Assembly (NCBI GenBank): GCA_003001975.1
Contig: PVUG01000011.1
Location: forward strand, 62,001 to 126,000
Direction: 5' to 3'
DNA: 64,000 nt
Source of the DNA: Martelella mediterranea
GTDB taxonomy: Bacteria; Pseudomonadota; Alphaproteobacteria; Rhizobiales; Rhizobiaceae
The notes under the pieces are model-generated. The model had not been told where the DNA came from, did not search any database, and worked only from the letters and a program-made list of their open reading frames with translations. Positions 56,716 to 64,000 of the stretch are shown here, in pieces. The translations under genes were made by a program, and so were the position numbers. The stretch's first letter is position 1. Every line of letters begins with the position of its first letter.

Positions 56716-56728
56716 GGAGAGGAAACCC

Positions 56729-57103
56729 ATGGATCAGCGCGTCGAACAATGTCCGCAATTCAATGCCGGCTGCATGAGCCGGGAGATTCTCGATCAGATC
56801 TCCGGCAAGTGGTCGATCATGACCTTGACGGTGCTTTCCTACGGGCCGCATCGCTTCAATGCCATCAGGAAACGTCTGGAAGGGGTCAGCCAGAAGGCGC
56901 TGACCGACACATTGCGCAGGCTTGAACGCAACGGTCTCGTCCGGCGCCATGTGCTGGCGACCTCACCGGTCGGTGTCGAATACGAACTGACCGCGCTCGG
57001 CGCGTCGGTGAAAGCGCTCTATTGCGGTCTCTATGACTGGGTTGTGGAGAACGGCGCAGAGATCGCCGAGGCCCGCAAGGATTTTGACCGGAAGATGGGC
57101 TGA
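56729..57103 (+). CDS. HxlR-family transcriptional regulator
   Basis: The 124-residue protein is a single winged-helix of the HxlR type: GKWSIMTLTVLSYGPHRFNAIRKRLEGVSQKALTDTLRRLERNGLV, with early Cys8 and Cys15. Such regulators often sense quinones or aldehydes through an early Cys. AGGAGAGG precedes the ATG. It is divergent from the OYE gene, its likely target. Confidence 0.9.
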   Translation: MDQRVEQCPQFNAGCMSREILDQISGKWSIMTLTVLSYGPHRFNAIRKRLEGVSQKALTDTLRRLERNGLVRRHVLATSPVGVEYELTALGASVKALYCGLYDWVVENGAEIAEARKDFDRKMG

Positions 57104-57166
57104 AAACAACGCGATCAGGAAAAATGAAATATCGCCCTTTTCAGCTATCGGAAGGAGCGTCTTGGA

Positions 57167-57184
57167 AGGGGCATCTGGGCCCCT
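57167..57184. terminator. Hairpin between the HxlR and DUF1013 genes
   Basis: AGGGGC (57167-57172) pairs with GCCCCT (57179-57184) around 6 nt in the convergent gap. There is no T-run, so it is a modest terminator candidate. Confidence 0.5.
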
Positions 57185-57216
57185 CCCTTGCCATGGATGA
57201 AGCGTACCGCTGCTGA

Positions 57217-57933
57217 TCAGCGGTTATCGTCATCCTCGTCCTTGTCTTCATCGTCATTGTTGTTGAGCGATGCAAAGCGCGAGAACACCTCGTCGGCAGA
57301 CATTTCCTTGTCTTCCTGCGACGAAGAGCTGACGCTATCGCCAAGGCTTTCCATCTCGCTGGCAGAGGCAAGCCGTGCATTGTCGAGTTCTTCCGCTGAC
57401 GGCAGCGGACGGTCCTTGGCGGACTTTTCGACTTCAAGGTCCAGATCGATCTGGCTGCAGAGGCCGAGCGTGACCGGATCCATCGGCGTTAGATTGGCCG
57501 AGTTCCAGTGGGTGCGGTCGCGAATCTGCTCGATGGTCGACTTGGTGGTGCCGACAAGGCGCGAAACCTGCGCGTCCTTCAGTTCCGGATGGTTGCGCAC
57601 CAGCCACAGGATGGCGTTCGGGCGGTCCTGACGCTTGGAAACCGGCGTGTAACGCGGGCCCTTGCGCTTGGATTCCGGCACGCGCACCTTCGGTTCGGAA
57701 AGCTTCAGCTTGTGGTTCGGGTTGCCTTCCGCACGTGCAATCTCTTCACGCGAAAGCTGTCCGGTCGAGATCGGGTCGAGGCCCTTGATGCCTTGTGCGG
57801 ATTCGCCGTCCGCGATCGCCTTGACTTCCAGCGGGTGGAGTTTGCAGAGATCGGCAATCTGATCGAACGACAAGGCCGTGTTGTCCACGAGCCATACGGC
57901 TGTCGCCTTGGGCATAAGCAGCTTTTGTGCCAT
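57217..57933 (-). CDS. trcR: DUF1013 protein, TrcR-type cell-cycle transcriptional regulator
   Basis: The 238-residue product belongs to the alphaproteobacterial DUF1013 family, for which the name TrcR (cell-cycle transcriptional regulator) is used; I recall the name but cannot check it. It has a helix-rich N-part (LPMPKATAVWLVDNTALSFDQIA-like) with a helix-turn-helix-like DAQVSRLVGTTKSTIEQIRDRTHW in the middle, and a very acidic C-terminus (DDEDKDEDDDNR). The acidic tail suggests contact with basic proteins or RNA polymerase. It is 200 nt from acs in the opposite direction. Confidence 0.82.
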   Translation of the reverse strand: MAQKLLMPKATAVWLVDNTALSFDQIADLCKLHPLEVKAIADGESAQGIKGLDPISTGQLSREEIARAEGNPNHKLKLSEPKVRVPESKRKGPRYTPVSKRQDRPNAILWLVRNHPELKDAQVSRLVGTTKSTIEQIRDRTHWNSANLTPMDPVTLGLCSQIDLDLEVEKSAKDRPLPSAEELDNARLASASEMESLGDSVSSSSQEDKEMSADEVFSRFASLNNNDDEDKDEDDDNR

Positions 57934-58133
57934 TGGATATAGTCCTTCTGTCGTCCGCGCCGGTGTCGCGGTCCGTGGGTGTTTGCCACAATTTCCGGGA
58001 ATACATGGGCGTTCATATAATCCCTATGCGCTTCGAATGCAATCACGTCGAAACAATTGACGAATGTCTTATTGAAGACATCGTCTGAGACTGTATGAAT
58101 GGGGACAACGGAGGAAATCATGAGGAGGAAAGC

Positions 58134-60092
58134 ATGTCAGGCAAGACCTATCCGGTTTTGAAGCAGGCGAAGACGCGTGCTCTGATCGACGCCAACAAAT
58201 ACGAGAAATGGTATCAGGAAAGCGTCGAGGAGCCTGAAATCTTCTGGGACCGGCACGGCCGCCGGATCGACTGGTTCAAGCCCTATACCAAGATCAAGAA
58301 TACGTCGTTCAAGGGCCGGGTTTCGATCAAGTGGTTCGAGGATGGTCAGACCAATGTCTCCTACAACTGTATCGACCGCCACCTGAAAACCCACGGGGAA
58401 CAGACCGCCATCATCTGGGAAGGCGACAACCCCTATATCGACAAGAAGATCACCTATAACCAGCTTTACGATCAGGTTTGCCGGATGGCGAACGTGATGA
58501 AGAAGTACGGCGTCAAGAAGGGCGACCGGGTGACGATCTATATGCCGATGGTGCCGGAAGCGGTTTATGCGATGCTGGCCTGCGCGCGCATCGGCGCAAT
58601 CCATTCGGTGGTGTTTGCAGGCTTTTCGCCGGAAGCGCTGGCCGGCCGTATCGTCGATTGTGAATCGACCTTCGTGATCACCTGCGACCAGGGCGTGCGT
58701 GGCGGCAAGCCGATCCAGCTGAAGGAAAATGTCGACCTCGCCATCGATATCGCGGCAAAACAGTATGTTCTCGTCAACCACGTTCTGTGCGTGCGCCGCA
58801 CCGGTGGCCATGTCGGCTGGGCCCGCGGCCGCGACATGTGGTATCACGAGGAAATCAAGACCGTGAAGGGCGATTGCCCGCCGGTGAAGATGAAGGCGGA
58901 AGACCCGTTGTTCATCCTCTACACATCCGGTTCCACCGGCAAGCCGAAGGGTGTTCTGCACACCACCGGCGGCTATCTCGTCTGGGCCTCGATGACCCAT
59001 GAATATGTGTTCGACTACAAGGAGGGCGATATTTACTGGTGCGCGGCCGATGTCGGCTGGGTCACCGGTCATTCCTATATCGTCTACGGGCCGCTGGCCA
59101 ATTGCGCCACGACGGTGATGTTCGAGGGCGTGCCCACCTTCCCGGATTCCGGCCGGTTCTGGGAAGTGATCGACAAGCACAAGGTCAACATTCTCTACAC
59201 CGCGCCGACGGCGATCCGCGCGCTGATGGGCGCCGGCGACGATCTGGTGAAGAAATCCTCGCGCGAAAGCCTGCGTCTCCTGGGCTCGGTCGGCGAGCCG
59301 ATCAACCCGGAAGCCTGGGAATGGTATTACCGCGTTGTCGGAGAGGAACGCTGCCCGATTGTCGATACCTGGTGGCAGACGGAAACCGGCGGCATGATGA
59401 TCACGCCGATGCCGGGGGTCACCGATCTCAAGCCCGGTTCGGCCACGCGGCCGTTCTTCGGTGTCCAGCCGCAACTGGTCGACAATGAGGGCAATGTGCT
59501 GGAAGGGGCTGCCGACGGCAATCTGTGCATCACCGACAGCTGGCCCGGCCAGGCGCGCTCGGTCTATGGCGACCATCACCGTTTCGTCCAGACCTATTTC
59601 TCCACCTATAAGGGGAAATATTTCACCGGCGATGGCTGCCGGCGCGACGAGGACGGATATTACTGGATCACCGGCCGCGTCGACGATGTGCTCAATGTTT
59701 CCGGCCACCGGCTCGGGACGGCGGAAATCGAAAGCGCGCTGGTTTCGCACCATTTCGTGTCCGAAGCCGCCGTGGTCGGTTATCCGCATCCGGTCAAGGG
59801 GCAGGGCATTTATTGCTATGTCACGCTGATGAGCGAGCACGATCCCGACGAGGCGCTGCGGCAGGAACTCGTCAAATGGGTGCGCGCCGAAATCGGCCCG
59901 ATCGCCACGCCGGACAAGATCCAGTTTGCGCCGGGCCTGCCGAAGACACGTTCGGGCAAGATCATGCGCCGCATCCTGCGCAAGATCGCCGAGGATGATT
60001 TTGGCGCACTCGGCGACACTTCGACGCTTGCTGATCCCGATGTCGTCGACGATCTGATCGAAAACCGTCAGAACAAGTCGAAAGCTGCCTGA
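58134..60092 (+). CDS. acs: Acetyl-CoA synthetase Acs
   Basis: Acs activates acetate to acetyl-CoA via acetyl-AMP. The 652-residue protein has the AMP-binding signature [37 protein letters not shown] and the C-terminal acetylation lysine in [14 protein letters not shown] 58134 has GAGGAGG upstream; the frame is open 13 more codons. A terminator follows after 36 nt. Confidence 0.95.
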   Translation: MSGKTYPVLKQAKTRALIDANKYEKWYQESVEEPEIFWDRHGRRIDWFKPYTKIKNTSFKGRVSIKWFEDGQTNVSYNCIDRHLKTHGEQTAIIWEGDNPYIDKKITYNQLYDQVCRMANVMKKYGVKKGDRVTIYMPMVPEAVYAMLACARIGAIHSVVFAGFSPEALAGRIVDCESTFVITCDQGVRGGKPIQLKENVDLAIDIAAKQYVLVNHVLCVRRTGGHVGWARGRDMWYHEEIKTVKGDCPPVKMKAEDPLFILYTSGSTGKPKGVLHTTGGYLVWASMTHEYVFDYKEGDIYWCAADVGWVTGHSYIVYGPLANCATTVMFEGVPTFPDSGRFWEVIDKHKVNILYTAPTAIRALMGAGDDLVKKSSRESLRLLGSVGEPINPEAWEWYYRVVGEERCPIVDTWWQTETGGMMITPMPGVTDLKPGSATRPFFGVQPQLVDNEGNVLEGAADGNLCITDSWPGQARSVYGDHHRFVQTYFSTYKGKYFTGDGCRRDEDGYYWITGRVDDVLNVSGHRLGTAEIESALVSHHFVSEAAVVGYPHPVKGQGIYCYVTLMSEHDPDEALRQELVKWVRAEIGPIATPDKIQFAPGLPKTRSGKIMRRILRKIAEDDFGALGDTSTLADPDVVDDLIENRQNKSKAA

Positions 60093-60127
60093 AAACGGCC
60101 GTTTTGGACAATTAGCCCTTACACCAA

Positions 60128-60159
60128 AGAGGCCCGGTGCCGAATAGCGCCGGGCCTCT
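60128..60159 (+). terminator. Terminator after acs
   Basis: AGAGGCCCGG (60128-60137) pairs with CCGGGCCTCT (60150-60159), followed by GTTTATG. It is a strong stem before the rhomboid gene. Confidence 0.85.
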
Positions 60160-60183
60160 GTTTATGTTTCAGATCGGGACAGG

Positions 60184-60825
60184 GTGGTAAAAGTGGGGCA
60201 TGTGCGGCGAATGGGAATAAAATCCTGGTGGATCAGCGTGTCGACCCTGCTGGCGGTTTTAACGGTCGTCGTCTCGCTCACTGTTGGCTTTCTGGTAAAC
60301 GGTTCGCCTTTTGCCACGGTGCCGGTCACCGCGCTTCAGCGTTATGGCGGCATCACACTGAGCGCGATCGGCGCTTTCGAATTCTGGCGGATCGCTGCGG
60401 CGCAGCTGCTTCATGCAAAAATGCTGCATATGCTGTTCAATGCGATCTGTATTTTCTTTCTGGGAAACTTGCTCGAAAGCCGGATCGGCGGGTTCAGACT
60501 GTTTCTGGTCTGGCTTGTCGCGGGCTGTCTTGCCACACTGTTAAGCCCCGTCCTGTTGCCGCCGCCCTGGAATGTCGGCACCGGCGCGTCACAGGCGGTA
60601 TTCGCCATGGCGGGCTGCGCCGGCGTTTTTGTGCTGACTGAGGGCCGGCAACGTCTGCTGCTTGCCGGCGCGCTGATGCTGGCCGTTCTGCCCGGTCTCA
60701 TGCTGGATATGATATCGGCCGGCTATCCGAAGATAGGGCATTTGTCAGGATTCCTGTTCGGCGCGATTTTCGGTTTTTCTTTCAAAGCGTTGGACGGGAG
60801 GCCGAACCGGCCCGAACGGTTCTGA
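60184..60825 (+). CDS. Rhomboid-family intramembrane serine protease
   Basis: The roughly 213-residue, six-helix protein has the rhomboid active site: catalytic Ser in GTGASQAVF (about 135-143) and catalytic His in IGHLSGFLFGAIFG. The HAKMLHMLFNAICIFFLGNLLE segment matches the HxxxxHxxxN helix. The residue after Ser is Gln rather than the usual Gly. Start options are GTG 60184, GTG 60193 and ATG 60211; I could not decide between them. Substrate unknown. Confidence 0.82.
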   Translation: MVKVGHVRRMGIKSWWISVSTLLAVLTVVVSLTVGFLVNGSPFATVPVTALQRYGGITLSAIGAFEFWRIAAAQLLHAKMLHMLFNAICIFFLGNLLESRIGGFRLFLVWLVAGCLATLLSPVLLPPPWNVGTGASQAVFAMAGCAGVFVLTEGRQRLLLAGALMLAVLPGLMLDMISAGYPKIGHLSGFLFGAIFGFSFKALDGRPNRPERF

Positions 60826-60911
60826 GTGATGTTTTCTTTGCGTGTGGTTCTGGCCATTGCCGTTCACGGGCACTATCCTCGATGTGAAAACAGAAGAGAA
60901 TGGTGACAGGC

Positions 60912-61697
60912 ATGACAATCGGATTTATCGGAACGGGCGAGATCACGCGGGCGGTGGTGACCGGCATGAGCACGGTCGAGGGCGAAAAGCCGACCATTCT
61001 TCTGTCGCCGCGTAACGAGCAGATTGCGGCGGAACTGGCCGACCGCTTCGAAAATGTCGAAATCGCCGGCAGCAATCAGGATGTGGTCGATGGCTCTGAA
61101 ACCGTTTGTCTGGCGCTCAGGCCGCAGGATGGCGAGGCGATCACCGCGGACCTGAAATTCGGGACGGCGCATCACGTCATCAGTTTCATGCCGACCTACA
61201 GCCAGGCGCGGCTTTCAAGGATCGTGGCGCCGGCGACGCGGATCACGCTCGTCACGCCGCTGCCGGCCGTTGCCTTCCATGGCGGTCCGACACCGGTCTT
61301 CCCGCCGGATGAGGACACGATTGAAATGTTCGAGCCGCTCGGCACGGTCGTTGCGGTCGAAACCGAGGCTGAATATCAGGCACTGTGCGTCGCTACCGCT
61401 TCGCTTGCCGGCGCTTATGCCTATTACGAGACCATTGCCGATTGGTTGCAGGGCAAGGATGTGCCGGGCGACAAGGCACGGGCCTTTTCCGGTGCCGTGT
61501 TCTATGCGTTGGCGGCAACGGCCCGCAATGCACCGGAAATGTCATTTTCCGAGCTGACCCATGAATCGGCCACCCGTGGCGGCACCAATGAGCAGGTGCT
61601 GACCCATCTGAAGGAAAACCAGGTCTATACGGAATTTTCAAAGGCGCTTGACGGGATCTGGGACCGGTTCGAAAATGCGAAACCGTCTTCCGACTGA
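60912..61697 (+). CDS. Pyrroline-5-carboxylate reductase-like NAD(P)-binding protein
   Basis: The roughly 261-residue product begins MTIGFIGTGEITRAVVTGM, an NAD(P)-binding fold of the ProC type, and has LVTPLPAVAFHGGPTPVF where ProC has its proline-binding region. The C-terminal dimer domain has GGTNEQVLTHL. Divergence from true ProC means proline synthesis is not assured; it may act on a related imine. Start ATG 60912 or 60900. A LysE gene follows closely. Confidence 0.78.
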   Translation: MTIGFIGTGEITRAVVTGMSTVEGEKPTILLSPRNEQIAAELADRFENVEIAGSNQDVVDGSETVCLALRPQDGEAITADLKFGTAHHVISFMPTYSQARLSRIVAPATRITLVTPLPAVAFHGGPTPVFPPDEDTIEMFEPLGTVVAVETEAEYQALCVATASLAGAYAYYETIADWLQGKDVPGDKARAFSGAVFYALAATARNAPEMSFSELTHESATRGGTNEQVLTHLKENQVYTEFSKALDGIWDRFENAKPSSD

Positions 61698-61709
61698 CAG
61701 GATGTGACA

Positions 61710-62348
61710 ATGGACACCGTTGCGTTTTTCGGACCGCTGGCGTTTGCCTGGATGGCGTATTTCATCGCCGTTGTCAGTCCCGGGCCGGCAACGCTTGCCA
61801 TTGCCGGTACAGCGATGGGACATGGCCGGTGCCAGGCCATTGCGCTGGCAAACGGGGTCTTGACCGGTTCGTTTTTCTGGGCCGTGCTGGCGGGCACCGG
61901 CATGGCGGCCGTGGTGACAAAGCTGGCCTATGGGCTGATGGTGCTGAAGATCGTCGGCGGGTGCTACCTGCTTTACCTCGCCTTCAAGAGTTTTCGTGCG
62001 GCTACGCGGTCGGATGCGCATGCCATGGTGCCGAAGATTGCCGGGCGTTCAGGCTTCGGCGCGTTTTACCGGCGCGGCCTTTACATCCATCTCACCAATC
62101 CGAAGGCGATCTTCACCTGGGTCTCGCTTGTGTCCATTGGCCTGCCGCAGAATGCGGGCTATGGGACAATCATCCTGTTCATCGTCGTTGCCGAGTTTAT
62201 CGGCTTTCTCACCTTCAACACGCTGGCACTGCTGTTTTCGTCCGGCGTGGTCGTGCGTGGCTACCACAAGGCCCGCCGTGCCATCGAGGGGACGATGACG
62301 GTTCTCTTTACACTCGCAGGCTTCAAGCTCCTCACAACACGGATCTGA
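61710..62348 (+). CDS. LysE/RhtB-family amino acid exporter
   Basis: The 212-residue membrane protein has six predicted helices and the LysE signature FIAVVSPGPATLAIAGTAMGHG. It probably exports an amino acid or small metabolite. ATG 61710 has CAGGA 7 nt upstream; a GTG six nucleotides earlier is possible. It is close behind the P5C-reductase-like gene, so the two may form an operon. Confidence 0.85.
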   Translation: MDTVAFFGPLAFAWMAYFIAVVSPGPATLAIAGTAMGHGRCQAIALANGVLTGSFFWAVLAGTGMAAVVTKLAYGLMVLKIVGGCYLLYLAFKSFRAATRSDAHAMVPKIAGRSGFGAFYRRGLYIHLTNPKAIFTWVSLVSIGLPQNAGYGTIILFIVVAEFIGFLTFNTLALLFSSGVVVRGYHKARRAIEGTMTVLFTLAGFKLLTTRI

Positions 62349-62349
62349 T

Positions 62350-62571
62350 ATGCTTGATGAAGACGACATAGCGAACCGGCTGCTCGCAATGGAGCCGGGC
62401 GAGTTTCATTTCCCGACGCTTTATGGCGAGGGCTGGAACCGGCTCTATATCGGCGACAAGGTGAAAATCGGCCGCGAATTCCTCAATGCCGTGCGCAAGG
62501 GCCGTTTTCCCGATGTGGAAGACACCGGCCGCAAGAAGGGCGGCGGCCGGATCTACCTGAAGAAGGGATAG
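62350..62571 (+). CDS. DUF1413-type small protein
   Basis: The 73-residue protein starts one nucleotide after the LysE stop. It has the pattern FHFPTLYGEGWNRLYIGDKVKIGREFLNAVRKG...GRIYLKKG, typical of DUF1413, a small DNA- or nucleic-acid-associated-looking family of unknown function. It is coupled to the exporter and converges on ispG with 9 nt between stops. Confidence 0.7.
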   Translation: MLDEDDIANRLLAMEPGEFHFPTLYGEGWNRLYIGDKVKIGREFLNAVRKGRFPDVEDTGRKKGGGRIYLKKG

Positions 62572-62580
62572 CGCCCTGTT

Positions 62581-63843
62581 TCACTCCGCAGCTTGGCTAC
62601 CTGCACCAAAACGGTTTTCGATATAGTCATCGACCATGGCCTCGAAATCAGCAGCGATGTTGGGGCCGCGCAGGGTCTTGGCTTTCTTGCCGTCGATGAA
62701 GACCGGGGCTGCCGGGGTTTCGCCGGTGCCGGGCAGCGAAATGCCGATATCGGCGTGCTTGCTCTCACCCGGGCCGTTGACGATGCAACCCATGACGGCG
62801 ACGTTGAGGGCTTCCACGCCCGGATATTTCTCACGCCAGATCGGCATGTTCTTGCGGATATCGGCCTGGATCTTCGAGGCCAACTCCTGAAACACCGTCG
62901 AGGTGGTGCGCCCGCAGCCGGGACAGGCGGCCACCACCGGCACGAACTGGCGAAAGCCCATGACCTGCAGCAGTTCCTGCGCCACCTGCACCTCGCGGGT
63001 GCGGTCACCGCCGGGTTCCGGCGTCAGCGAAACGCGGATGGTGTCGCCAATGCCGTGCTGCAATACATAGCCCATGGCCGCAGACGATGCGACGATACCC
63101 TTGGTGCCCATGCCGGCTTCCGTCAGGCCAAGATGCAGCGCGTGGTCGGACCGTTCGGCGATCATAGAATAGACCGCGATCAGGTCCTGAACCTGGGAAA
63201 CCTTGGCCGACAGGATGATGCGGTTCCGCGGCAGGCCGATTTCTTCGGCCAGATCCGCCGAAATCAGCGCCGACTGGACGATTGCCTCGCGGGTGACATC
63301 GCGGGCGGAAAGCGGTGAGCCGGCTTCGGAATTCTCGTCCATCAGCCGTGTCAGCAATTCCTGGTCGAGCGAGCCCCAGTTGACGCCGATGCGCACCGGC
63401 TTGTCGTAGCGGATCGCCATTTCGATGATATCGGCAAATTGCTTGTCGCGCTTGTCGCGGAAACCGACATTGCCGGGATTGATGCGGTATTTGGCAAGCG
63501 CCTCCGCGCAGGCCGGATGATCGGCCAGAAGCTTGTGGCCGATATAGTGAAAATCGCCGACCAGCGGCACATCGAGACCGAGATGTTCCAGCCGTTCGCG
63601 AATGCGCGGCACGGCGGCGGCCGCCTCGTCGCGGTCAACGGTGATGCGCACCAGTTCGGAGCCGGCTTTCGACAGGGCGGCAACCTGCGCCACAGTGGCG
63701 TCGATATCGGCCGTGTCGGTATTGGTCATCGACTGGACGACCACCGGCGCGCCGCCGCCGACAAGCACGCCACCGACATTGACGGCAACGGATGCGCGAC
63801 GGGGCAGGGGATCGAAATTGCGGGGGGCGGCAAAGGTCATCAT
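62581..63843 (-). CDS. ispG: 4-hydroxy-3-methylbut-2-enyl diphosphate synthase IspG
   Basis: IspG is the [4Fe-4S] enzyme converting MEcPP to HMBPP in non-mevalonate isoprenoid synthesis. The 420-residue protein has the TIM-barrel start [14 protein letters not shown] and [11 protein letters not shown], and the cluster ligands in [10 protein letters not shown] and [11 protein letters not shown]. It stands alone on the minus strand. Confidence 0.95.
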   Translation of the reverse strand: MMTFAAPRNFDPLPRRASVAVNVGGVLVGGGAPVVVQSMTNTDTADIDATVAQVAALSKAGSELVRITVDRDEAAAAVPRIRERLEHLGLDVPLVGDFHYIGHKLLADHPACAEALAKYRINPGNVGFRDKRDKQFADIIEMAIRYDKPVRIGVNWGSLDQELLTRLMDENSEAGSPLSARDVTREAIVQSALISADLAEEIGLPRNRIILSAKVSQVQDLIAVYSMIAERSDHALHLGLTEAGMGTKGIVASSAAMGYVLQHGIGDTIRVSLTPEPGGDRTREVQVAQELLQVMGFRQFVPVVAACPGCGRTTSTVFQELASKIQADIRKNMPIWREKYPGVEALNVAVMGCIVNGPGESKHADIGISLPGTGETPAAPVFIDGKKAKTLRGPNIAADFEAMVDDYIENRFGAGSQAAE

Positions 63844-63900
63844 TTTCTCCGAAACGGAAACTGCCTTTCAGGTGGTACAATGCCGCCATCTTGTCAACTG

Positions 63901-64000
63901 TCAGCCCACCTTGTCGCGGTCGGCATAACGCATCAGCGGCGCCAGCAGGAAGACGATAACATGCAGCAGCGACAAGCCGACAAAAATCGGTGCAAAGCCG
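63901..64000 (-). CDS. C-terminal fragment of a membrane protein, possibly MFS
   Basis: The frame enters from the right edge and ends at TGA (63901-63903). The 32 visible residues, GFAPIFVGLSLLHVIVFLLA then PLMRYADRDKVG, are a last transmembrane helix followed by a short polar tail. This fits the end of a major facilitator family sugar/uronate transporter, but the visible part is too short to be sure. Confidence 0.5.
   Translation of the reverse strand, partial: GFAPIFVGLSLLHVIVFLLAPLMRYADRDKVG

Noticed and set aside
58137-59840. 567-codon minus-strand frame opposite acs
   Set aside because: Shadow of acs; no ribosome site or domain.
1-64000. tRNA, rRNA, CRISPR, insertion sequence or prophage
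   Set aside because: I looked for cloverleaf ends, repeated spacers, transposase motifs and att-like repeats and saw none; all larger gaps are explained by repeats, operators or the origin segment.

Overview
The window is one continuous piece of a high-GC alphaproteobacterial main chromosome. It is most likely from the order Hyphomicrobiales (Rhizobiales), in or near Rhizobiaceae (for example Martelella- or Hoeflea-like); the genus is an inference. The basis is the rhizobial-type betICBA and choXWV loci, a trpFBA-accD-folC block, a maf-aroE-coaE-dnaQ block, DUF1013 and DUF2852 proteins, and the conserved alphaproteobacterial origin layout. I see no rRNA, tRNA, CRISPR array, transposase or prophage.

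Layout. 1-9.6 kb: a partial gene tail, secB, then the osmoprotectant locus. Here betICBA (minus) diverges from choXWV (plus) across a perfect BetI-type operator; together they import choline and convert choline-O-sulfate and choline to glycine betaine. 9.65-13.8 kb: a six-gene, mostly 4-nt-overlapping minus-strand operon with two paralogous nucleotidyltransferase-fold proteins, a GDPD-type phosphodiesterase, a HAD phosphatase, a cupin and a WavE-family transferase. It is read from an unusually AT-rich promoter and looks like surface-glycan or phospho-substituent synthesis of unknown chemistry. 14.5-17.7 kb: anaerobic ribonucleotide reductase behind a candidate NrdR double box. Its glycyl-radical tail is a separate 62-residue gene, followed by nrdG. 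17.8-25.2 kb: a DUF2852 protein, a YgjP-type metallopeptidase and trpF-trpB-(two unknown small genes)-trpA-accD-folC. 25.4-36 kb: ahcY, then a polyol locus on the minus strand (SorC-type regulator, SmoEFGK-type ABC importer, long-chain mannitol dehydrogenase, FGGY kinase), then an NAD-dependent epimerase.

37-57 kb is the replication-origin domain. dnaQ-coaE-aroE-maf-PPSR run leftward and hemE-hemJ-rho-mnmE-mnmG-rsmG-parA-parB run rightward from a roughly 410-bp non-coding segment at 40645-41054. That segment has a perfect DnaA box and five GANTC sites, and I propose it as oriC. Four parS or parS-like sites lie within 16 kb, three of them inside coding sequence. holA-lptE-leuS, yggS, an OYE/HxlR divergent pair and the DUF1013 (TrcR-type) gene follow.

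58-64 kb: acs, a rhomboid protease, a P5C-reductase-like protein, a LysE exporter, a DUF1413 protein, ispG and the tail of a membrane protein.

A family of paired palindromic intergenic repeats (core CTCGGGCTTGACCCGAG) occurs at four places. Most genes are standard housekeeping. The items most worth a second look are the split class III reductase, the origin segment with coding-embedded parS sites, the six-gene glycan operon, and the two unknown genes inside the trp-acc-fol operon.
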